Assembly: GCA_965644295.1 (NCBI GenBank)
Contig: CBFFRP010000296.1
Span: 62,001-126,000 of the forward strand
Direction of reading: 5' to 3'
Source of the DNA: Paraphysomonas bandaiensis
Lineage: Eukaryota > Chrysophyceae
Length of the DNA stretch: 64,000 nucleotides
Shown here piece after piece: positions 51,889 to 61,331 of this stretch. The position numbers and the translations under genes were made by a program. The notes below the pieces were generated by a model, which was given only the letters and a program-made list of their open reading frames with translations, had not been told where the DNA came from and did no database searches. Within the stretch, counting starts at the first letter, position 1. Each line of letters opens with the position of its first letter.

Positions 51889-54800
51889 ATGCAAAGTCCA
51901 AACGGAAATTCAGGCAATCGCAGCGGCTTGTTGTCTGCCAGTAATCTACCTGTGGTGGGTAGCAATCGGCATTTGCACTCTAGAATGCGGAATAGCAGGA
52001 GCTCCATATCGAGCGATGCATCCGAGCTGTCCACTTCCTCCATATCAAGACTTGGTGCATTGGCAAGCAACTTTACATCTTCATTGGGTAATATTGGTCG
52101 AGGGCCATTTGATGTGAGTGCAGTAATCGTCTGTATAAGTTGACTAGATTGGTTATATTCATTTACAGGACTGGAATAGGTTCGAGATTGTAGAAGCACT
52201 CATACAAGATGGCCAGACACTACGAGATGAAAACTATCTAACAGTCAGCGTTCTGCGTTCCTTCGCCGAGAGGGTATTAAGGCAATTTGATTGTAGGAAT
52301 TCGTGAAACCTAATGCATATGTCAGGTATTCGGAGATCGGGACGATTTCCCGGAAAGACCTCAGGCGTACCCTCCCGACGTGGTTAACAAGCGCAATGCT
52401 GCGGCTATGATCATTCAAAATTCCTGGTTCTGCTTTGTTATTAAAAAAGCAGAAAGGTATTGCAAATCATTTGTATTATGAGTATTATATTTGAGATTGC
52501 TTGCTTTTTGCACTGCATTGTGAATAGGGAACGGCAGGCACTAATCGCTGAGGAGGAGCTTGCGAATCAGGAACATTCTCCCGGTAGACCTCGCCCTAAT
52601 CGTCCACGATCCGTACGGTTCACTCCGCCGGATACGGTGGACCCTTGTCAATATGTGGATGGCGTGAACCTACGTGAGCTGGGCGTCAATCAGGTGGATG
52701 ATGAGGACGACGACTACGATGATGACACTAGTGATGACGGTATGTTGCGTAATTACATTTTTTGGTGGTACGAATGTTGGGTAAATGGTGCATAGAATTT
52801 GAGTTTTAGTACCTACAGTAATACCTTTCCATATTGATTATAATGGTATGTAGAGGAGAAAACTGCGGCGACCAGGTCTGTACTGGAACAAGAGTGGGTG
52901 CCTCCTTCCTGGGACTATGCGAGGTGAGTCGGCTCCAAGCAATTGTCCTGAAGGTTATTTTTTACATTGGTGTGCTATACCTAGGATGTACGCAGACTAC
53001 AACCATCCGCGCAAGGGAGGCGTAGGTGGCAGTTTGATGCCCTGGCTGAGAACCACCACTGGGCGGCACTGTATGACGGGAAGTTGGGGTGAACAGGTGA
53101 GTGTATTTTATCCATGGTGTATGTGTATACAAGTCCTCCAGTAATTTATTTGCAATAATTTCTGATTTTGTGATTTATTTGTTCTCCTTTTAGTACCATG
53201 ATATATATATCCTTACAAGTTTGACATGATATCGCAGTGCGACATGTTCGAGGAGAAGCAAGTCTCGGAGCTTGGCAGATATGGACCAGGTATATTGATG
53301 TTTAGTCAATTGTACTGGTTCAAATTTAACTGGATCTAGGCATCACGAACTACTTCAAGTTTCTGAAATGGTGCTTTTGGATTTTTCTTGTGCTTGCATG
53401 CCTCTACATGCCAGTCTTGATACTTAACACATTCGGGCGATCTGTGGAGGAGGGTGCGCGACTGCACGATTTATCTCAAACCATGGTAAAGAAGTGCACT
53501 ACTATATGGAGGTACATTGATAATATGATGTGGGCAGGCTGGAAATCTTGGAGACACTAATTCAACAGAGAGCGTGCACTTCCCTGGGTGTAATGATAAT
53601 ATCAGGGGCCAAGAGTAAGTCTTCTTGAGAATTGTTTGTATCATAACCTCTTTTTGCAGCTGCGATTTTGATAAAAGCAGAGTTGCTCTTCTTTATGCCT
53701 ATATCGACTTTCTGGGAACAGTTGTGGGTAAGCTATGATATAGTTTTGTTACCGCTATCGCCATGTTGAACACTTATGTGTCGCAGTTATAATTGGGTTT
53801 CTTTGGCTGCGCGTATTTGAAGCCAAAGAGGAGATCGTGTTAGATAAGAATACAGTTAGTGCGGCCAGCTACACTGTAGCTGTGAAGGGGTTTTCGCAGG
53901 GTCTGAAATTTTCTGAAGCAGAACTGAAAAAACACTTCGCGGAGGTGTGTTCGTGTTGCTGCTATTTATGTGTGCTGTGATCGGTGTGGTATCGACTGGA
54001 CCAGGTTACTGGGCAAGCAGTCAGTGGTGTGTCAATTGCATATGACAATGAGAGAGAGATATATCTGTATCGCAAACGCGGAGAACTCATGAAGGAGCGA
54101 GTGAGATGCACACAGGAGTACAGATATCACCGTTCACTCCAGAAGAAGGGTAATCACATATCCCAGGAGTTTCTTTTGCATATTCTCTCCAAGAGAGTGA
54201 AGGCCACAGGTGGGCAGATTCTTTTTCAAAGCTGACTAATCGTATTTGCTGACTGGCAATGATTTAGCCGCTATGAGGGAGATTGACAACGAAACAGAAC
54301 GCCTTGCGCGTCGACAAGATGTACGTTTCATTTCTGTACTCAATAGACACATTTTTTTAAATCTCACGGGTGCTGTAATCAGAGGCCGATATATGCATTC
54401 GTGACATTTGAGCACGCAATCGGTATGCATTATGCATGTTTTGTCAATATGGCGTATTTATAGTTTGTGGTCCATAGGCTCCCGAGTAGCGATACGGGCT
54501 TATAATAATTCTATCTGGGGGTACTTGCGCATGAAGCCATCCCTCAAATTTAAAGGCTCTAGAATACGCGTACAATCAGCTGCCGAGCCCTCCACTATTA
54601 TTTGGGAGAACCTGAAGGTATCATTATATGTTATAATTCACGTTGAATTTATAACTGACTCGCTTCAGTATCGACGAATGGATAGAATGCAAAGGCGTTT
54701 ACTGACCACATCTATTACCGTCATCCTCTTGATCATATCAGCTTTTACCAACATCATTGCACGAGTTTTGGAACAGAGGTGAGGAAGTAAAACTTCTACT

Positions 54801-57800
54801 CGAATTTGAGTGAACTTTAATGATGGTAGTGCGACGGATACGGGGGGTAATCATGACTGTCCGGACTCGTTTTTTGACATGAGTGAAGAGGAGCAGCGAC
54901 AAGATGTGAAAGAAAATGATGACCTTTTACATTGCTATTGTGACCAGTTCACTCTATTAGAACAGAGAGAGGCGAGTGATCATGATATTCTCATCATCAT
55001 GAAGTGTTTTAATGTAGCAGTATTCAGGATTCAGAGTGTCGTGAGTATTTCACGGAAAACCTTATTGCGGATTTGTTTGTGTGAGTAAAGAATGATCTGA
55101 TTCTATTAATTTAATATTTACTCTCGTGTTATGTCTCTGTAAATAGGTATTTTGCCGCGCTGGTCGTGCTGATAACTAACAGTGGCATCGACATGTTCCT
55201 AAAAGCGAGTGCGAAGTATGAAAAGCACCATTCCGCAGATGCTATGGAAAAGAGCATATTTCTTCGTATGTTCCTCTTGAAACTAATTAACACCGGTGAG
55301 GATAAAGTAAAGGATGCATCCAGCACCTTTAACCTTGTCATACAGGTATTCTTTTTCTTTTTATGAGTAGTTTCTCCCGTGTGAATCTTCTCTTTGGACT
55401 CACATACGAGGATACGGGAGATTTCACTGCTACGTGGTATCAGACCGTCGGTGTGAGTATCTGTCTCGTGCAGATCGGTAATATTGTGTCGCCTCATCTT
55501 TGGAAGGTGGGTTGGCGTATGTTTTCCACACTCGTCGTTTGATATATCCTTTTTAGCTGTACAAGTATCGCGAAGGGATACTGAAAAGAAGGGCTGCCGC
55601 GAAGGACCCACTCAAGGGTGCTCTCACTCAGGTATGAATAAGGAGTACATGTGGTGTTCTTATATATATTTCAGGACGAGCTTAATCAATTGCACCTTGG
55701 ACCTGATTTCTTTGTTAGCCATCGATACGCACAAGTTGTGGCAGACCTTTTTGTGTGCTACATGTTCTGCGCCGGCATGCCGATTCTCACAATCATTGCC
55801 ATGGTAAGTTATTTTGCTTCCCAGTCCTGTGTAGTGGTAGCCTCACTTTAAGTTTGTGTAGTTGAATTTCTACGTGTCTTACTGGGTTGATAAATATCTC
55901 TTTCTGCGATATTACAGAAGGTAATTCACCGACTACGGTAATATCGTACTCAGCATGTGTAATGCGATTGTCAGCCCTCCTCGATACAAGGCGAATATTG
56001 GTAAAAATGCGACGGCAATTCTTCCATACGCAATAGCTGTTCACCTCTGTGTGTCCATATGGACACTGGGAAATCGGTATTAAATTCTGTTTTTCGTCAA
56101 CAGCTTAAACCTGTACGTTGCTAACAGGCGATTATTTGCAACATCAGACCAAGACACTGGTGGAGTTGATGTGTACGGGAGGTATATAAATTCATTTTCA
56201 GCGTCAGCTTCTTGATTTTTTGGTTCTCTTGTAGTGAGTATAACTCATATGATATCAGCGATAAAGTTGGCCAAAGACATACTTTCCCACTCTTCGTACT
56301 TCTTATTTTAGTCCTTTTTGGCATCATATTGGGCCAGCTCGCTGAGCAGATAATAAGCTATATGCATATAGTAATTTTCACATGTATGCTTGTTCACAGT
56401 GCTGTTTAACCCCGTATGTAGATTGCGAAATCTTGCTGTGGTTCCGTTCTGTTGAGATCAGAATTCTACAAGGAAATGGTTGGTCATTAGTTGTTTCCCG
56501 TCGTCGTAAACCCAACTTATTGTTGTCCATAGGAGCGCTTCTTATTCAATACAATTCATATATCATACTCAAGGGCTGTTCGACGAGGTATTATTAAAGG
56601 TAAGTAATGTTTTTTATTCTTGGCTCTACGGAGGAATGACCATATCCTATTTAGGTCTAGCGACCTACAATATTCTCCAGAATCCTAGGTACAAAGAAGC
56701 ATTTGCGATCACCGATGGGTTTGCCCTTGCCCATGGTAGAGTGAAAAGTCTCAGGAACTTTGGCGTATGTCTTATATTATCTTGCTCTTTATGATCTCAG
56801 TTTCTTTGGACAGCGCATTTCGTTTGAGGGTTTACAGGAGTTGGAGCAGCATGAGCGTGAAAGTGTCACATCATCCCTAGCCACGCCTGATACACTGAGC
56901 GTATGTATTTACATTATCTGTACTGCATTTGATCAGTCTATGTAGTTGGCAGGCCGCAGAAGTGGTAGCACTTCCAATGGCGCCGTGCAAATACCGAGGA
57001 GACCCAGGGCTACTTCCGCGGACACAGATACTGCCTCTGTTGCCTCAGACAATAGCGCTACAAGCAAAAAGAAAAAGAAGAAGACTAGTGCTGAACAGAG
57101 AACAGAAATCGTATTGTACGTACCAGGTTTTTTATGAGTAATGTAAAAGTATTATAGGAGAACTCTGGCCGAGGAGGAGGAGATGGGCTTAGTGCTTGGT
57201 GACGAAGATGCTCCTCTTTGTGGTGTAGATTACCCCGACGACATGTCTTTGTCGTCCGCCGTCTCCGAATCTTCTCGGCTAAGTAGAGGGTCCACACAAA
57301 GTGACAGGCATTCAAGTCAAGGAGGTAACGTCTGCATATGCAGTGAATATTTTACTGTACTAAATGCTCGGGTCGAAAATTAGCTTCTACCCGTGGTGGA
57401 AGACAATCAAATGCGCCAGCTTTAGAACCTCTTGGTACGTATTCTTTATATACGAATGTAATTAACTGGTTTATTTTCTGTGTTTCGTAGATGAAGCTAA
57501 GGAGTATGTCCCCAGGGAGGTTGTGGGTGTTCTAGTTTCAAGGTGAGGTCTTTACTTGTATCCTACGAGCAACGACTCATTGTGATGTGAATCAGGGGCG
57601 GAGATGGACTAGAAATGCGCACAACATTGCCGGAGCCCACGGATGCTGTGGTTGAAGAACGGTCACCGCTGATATCATCTCGGAAGCAGAACACCCAGGC
57701 ACAGGATGACTTTGACATAGATATCAGGGAGCGCCCAGTTAGTGCGTATGTAGATATGCGAGCATCCTACGGGGGCGTAATTGACCGAGAAATGAGGGGC

Positions 57801-57998
57801 CTTCCCGACGAAACAAATCCCATGAAAGAAGGGCGAACAAGAAGAGCCAAAGCGGCAACAATAACGAATCCGTACCAAGCTTTCGATCAACAGAAACATG
57901 TGGTTCACAGAAGACCCTCGCCTGAAGATAAACGCAACATTGAGCAATTTCAAATGGGACGCAGCTCTAAACGAGCTGCGGGGAAAACACAGTTATAA
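51889..57998 (+). CDS. OSCA/TMEM63 (CSC1-like) cation channel, about 28 exons
   Basis: ATG at 51889. First exons 51889-52113, 52169-52273, 52326-52456, 52528-52739, 52854-52923, 52985-53096, about 53220-53289, 53340-53485; last coding exon ends at the TAA at 57998. Family marks after joining: a first membrane helix block (ITNYFKFLKWCFWIFLVLAC); the cytosolic RRM-like entry 'SYTVAVKGFSQGLKFSEAEL'; 'IYAFVTFEHAI'; the hallmark 'AAEPSTIIWENL' before the membrane core; then 'YFTENLIADLFVYFAALVVL', 'AKYEKHHS...FLRMFLLKLINTG', 'WVDKYLFLRYY' and 'PPRYKANIG'. OSCA/TMEM63 proteins are mechanically or osmotically gated cation channels of the plasma membrane. Unusual extras: a Ser-rich N-terminus, an IQ-like segment (AAAMIIQNSWFCFVIKKAER), a highly acidic stretch, and a long Ser/Lys-rich C-terminal tail. 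Exon joins near 55010-55380 and 56350-56590 are uncertain. Confidence 0.82.
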
Positions 57999-58439
57999 GC
58001 TTGTGTTGATAAAAAACTGTAGTATATTAATCAAGCACATCATTTGTATTCCACTGATTGTCCGAGTTGTGTCATTAACAACAGTAGAATACGTGCTGCA
58101 ATTTCAGTGGTTTCACTATTGGAAAGGAATTTTTAGAAAGGACATTTTGCTGTTTTGTTTAAAATTAACAGGAGAAATTTTGAGCACAGTGTATTACTTT
58201 ACAAAATAGGTTAAATCAAATAACACAAAGAAAGCCAAGTACACACTTAACACTTAGTAGTTTCTTAATTGCGCGACAAGTTCAAATAAATACGCAAACT
58301 TCCAAAAAACCATGTAAATTTGCAGTAACCTAAAGAGAGAAGTTTATATCTCATATCCCTTAACTCTATCGATATGTGAATTTGCGCCAATGACCTCGGA
58401 AAATATTCAAGATCAACTAAATTGAAATAATGAAGTACG
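57999..58439. other. 3' flank of the channel gene
   Basis: AT-rich 3' UTR and spacer with no repeat or gene recognised; the R1 copy starts near 58440. Confidence 0.4.
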
Positions 58440-60297
58440 CAATACTGTTGAATGTCTGATTATTAGCAATAAGCATCATGTAAACAATTTAACTATCTAG
58501 TGCTTAACTCTAATATATCCTACTATTTAACGCTACGAAAGCGGCTTGTGCGGTGCGCAAGCACCAAGATACAACCAGTTTCGCTCTATCACTCAAAGCA
58601 AAAGCATTGAGCAAACAGAATGTTGGTACACCTGACATCTGCTAACTTTAGGATTATTCAGTCCTCAGGTAAACAGCCCGGATGCTTGACTTCAGCAGGC
58701 AGCCTAATACCCCGGATCAGGGCCTGGTAACCATTAATGGCCCATTAATGGCCCATTAATGGTGGTCCAGTTCCCGGCTATTATAATAGATAGTTTATAC
58801 TTAAAGTAGATAGCACCACTCATATAATAGATAGTGTTGTACTCCCTTAATTACTAATTTTTAGTTAAATAGCAGACTACAAATTTTAACTACTTCTCGC
58901 TCTCTACTGGCACATCAGGATCTTCTTGCAGAGGGCTTCATGGAGGGTACGTATAAGCATCCCACAACATGTAATTGGCTCGTAGGAATAGCAACGATTC
59001 TAGACGATATGTATTCATGTTTCTACGCTCAGGTGTCATAATCAACTTTGCACGACTAAAGAGCCTCTCAACAACTCTAGATTGTGCTTCAATATGTATG
59101 AAGCAGGCAGCGGTAGTTGGACTCATAGGTACCATTCTCGTTGCAGTTAACCACTACTGTACTACTAGAGTCTAGAGTACGGTCACGATTCAAATACCTT
59201 CGAACTACAGCTTTACATATAATAGATAGTGTTGTACTCCCTTAATTACTAATTTTTAGTTAAATAGCAGACTACAAATTTTAACTACTTCTCGCTCTCT
59301 ACTGGCACATCAGGATCTTCTTGCAGAGGGCTTCATGGAGGGTATAATAAACATCCCACAACATGTAATTGGCTTGTAGGAATAGCAACGATTCTAGACG
59401 ATATGGATTCATGCTTCTGCGCTCAGATGTCATAATCAACTTTACACGACTAAAGAGAGCCTCTCAACAACATTAGATTGTGCTTCAATACATATGAAGC
59501 AAGCAGCGGTAGAGGTACCAATCGAGTTTTCTTGGTGACCTCGGCGCTGTCCAGAACACGCTGTGCAAAATCAGTTCCTTCACTTTCGTCCTCTTTATTT
59601 CTGTCGGGTACACCAACCTCCATGGATGAATCCAGTTGCAAATGTCTAACTGCTCTTCTCTCATTGCCTGTCAACTCTCTTTCATCGTTCCCTTGAATTT
59701 TATGCATATTTTCAATGATTATTTTAGAGTTTTTGGGCATATGAGTATTATACGCTATTGATATGGCTCGCTCAGGAAACTATTCTCTAAATCTACAGAG
59801 CATTGAGAGAAGATAGTGAACAAAGTTGGCACAAAGTATCTGTAGAGTTGTATGAACATTGTTGTCTAATATTGTTTAATTCGAAGTGTAGAGGAGATAC
59901 TATATTCTATATTATCTTAAAAACACTCAGTTCTATATATATTAGTACAGGTCATTAATGGGATACCATTAATGGCCCATTAATGGTAGTCCGGTTAACG
60001 ATTATAATGGCATTACCATTAATGGTTACCAGGACCTCCCCGGATGCCCTTGAGGTGGGCCCATTCCCGGATGTTAGTTTATTTTTCAATGCCCAAAGAC
60101 ATTATTATTACACAACACACAAGTGGCACTCTTTAGTGTCCCTTTTGTACCACACAAACATTTGACTATGAGTGGACAGAACAATATCTGATGACTATAT
60201 AATATGCAGCTCACTTAAAGTTCCCCGGAGAATTATACCCGGTAGTTATCCCCCAGAACACCACGAAAAAGTGCGAGTCCGACTTTGTTGAGGGGTA
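58440..60297 (-). repeat. R1 copy split by a hAT insertion (58440-58717 and 60046-60297)
   Basis: The left part runs from 'gaatgtctgattattagc' to 'ggcagcctaataccccggat'. The right part resumes at 'gcccttgaggtgggcccatt' and continues to 'gttatcccccagaacaccac' and 'gactttgttgagggg'. Joined at the duplicated octamer, they reproduce the order of the uninterrupted copy at 16728-17190. This dates the R1 copy as older than the hAT insertion. Confidence 0.8.
58718..60037 (-). mobile_element. Non-autonomous hAT element with 8-bp target duplication
   Basis: A 1,320-bp element. The left end is CAGGGCCTGGTAACCATTAA and the right end, in reverse complement, is AGGTCCTGGTAACCATTAAT, with the 'cccattaatgg' sub-repeat inside both. 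It is flanked by a perfect direct repeat CCCCGGAT at 58710-58717 and 60038-60045, the 8-bp duplication typical of hAT. Coding relics on the minus strand: 58938-59135 (dimerisation block, almost identical to 32745-32948) and 59450-59740. A stretch from 'atataatagatagtgttgta' onward occurs twice in tandem (about 58817-59212 and 59215-59510), the second copy more diverged. No catalytic DDE core, so it needed transposase from elsewhere. Confidence 0.88.
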
Positions 60298-60356
60298 ATT
60301 CCCTCAATAAAGTCGGACTCACACCGTTTCGTGGTGTTCTGGGGGATAAGTACCGG
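60239..60356. repeat. Large inverted repeat of two R1 ends
   Basis: Two arms of about 55 bp, 60239-60294 and 60302-60356, are near-perfect reverse complements around a 6-7-base centre ('gtaattc'). Both contain 'tatcccccagaacaccacga' or its complement. It arises where a reverse R1 copy (ending 60297) meets a forward copy (starting 60303). The similarity continues more weakly outward on both sides (ccccggag and accggagaga). Confidence 0.85.
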
Positions 60357-61045
60357 AGAGATTCTCTCTCGGAAACTAACGAATAAACAGGCACCCGGTA
60401 ATGGGCCCACCTCAAGGGCATCCGGGACAGGGCCCATCTGAAGGGTAACCGGGGTATTGGGCTGCCTGCTGAAGTCAAGCATCCGGGATGTTCACATTAA
60501 GAACTCAGAGCGGAAGTGGTCGCACCTTGGTGCTTGCGGCGACGCACAAGCAGCTTCCGTAGCGTTAAATAGTAGGATAAAAAAGTGTGTACTGATTAGT
60601 TACAGGTAGAGGTCTAACTACTTTGTCTAGAGCATTCACCTAGCTACTAAGTTGGTGCAGGTTTTTAACGCCTATTGCTAATAATAAGACTTTCAATATA
60701 TGAGGGAAGTACGCAATAATAAATATATTATATAGACATCTTTGGGTATTGACGAATAAATTGGCATCCGGGAATTGGCCCACCTCAAGGGCATCCGGGG
60801 TATTAGGCTGCCTGCTGGAGTCAAGCATCCGGACTGTTCACCTAAGGGCTCAAAAATCCTAAAGTTAGCAGATGTCAGGTATGCCAACATTCTGTTTGCT
60901 CACAGTGATAGAGCGAAAGTGGTTGCGCCTTGGTGCTTGCGGTGCACAGCTGTCATAGCGTCAAATAGTAGGATATTATAGTTAAGCATTATTGACTCTT
61001 AAACGCCCATTGCTAATAGTAAGACATTCACTACTAATAAATATA
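60303..61045 (+). repeat. Two forward R1 copies (60303-60620 and 60745-61045)
   Basis: Both carry 'cccacctcaagggcatccgg', 'gctgcctgctg.agtcaagc' and 'gcgccttggtgcttgcgg' type blocks. The first lacks about 170 bp of the inner segment present in the split copy at 60046-60297. Between them is the R1 outer end 'taacgcctattgctaataat'. The region 58440-61045 is thus a cluster of three R1 copies plus the hAT element. Confidence 0.75.
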
Positions 61046-61331
61046 TATCATTCATGTAATGGAACTGGCTCAACAACAGCCACATTTTGAATTAATTAGA
61101 AAGAAAAGTTGCCCTCAGAAGAGGAACTATGCACTTTTCTTCTCATGCATGCTCGTTGGAGACAATGCAGGGTAATATTCTTCCCACATTTGTCTTTTCC
61201 ACATCGCAGATTCTCGTTGTTGTTGTGTACTTCCAAAAACACGGAAATAAACCTATATGCTATGTGATCAGTACATCATGACAAGCCTATTCATGGAAAT
61301 AGATCATGGAAATAGATGCCCACAAAATTTC

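Noticed and set aside
59975-60035. 'ccattaatgg' palindromes as an operator or regulatory site
   Set aside because: They are part of the hAT inverted ends, as shown by the mirrored copy at 58730-58770 and by the target duplication.
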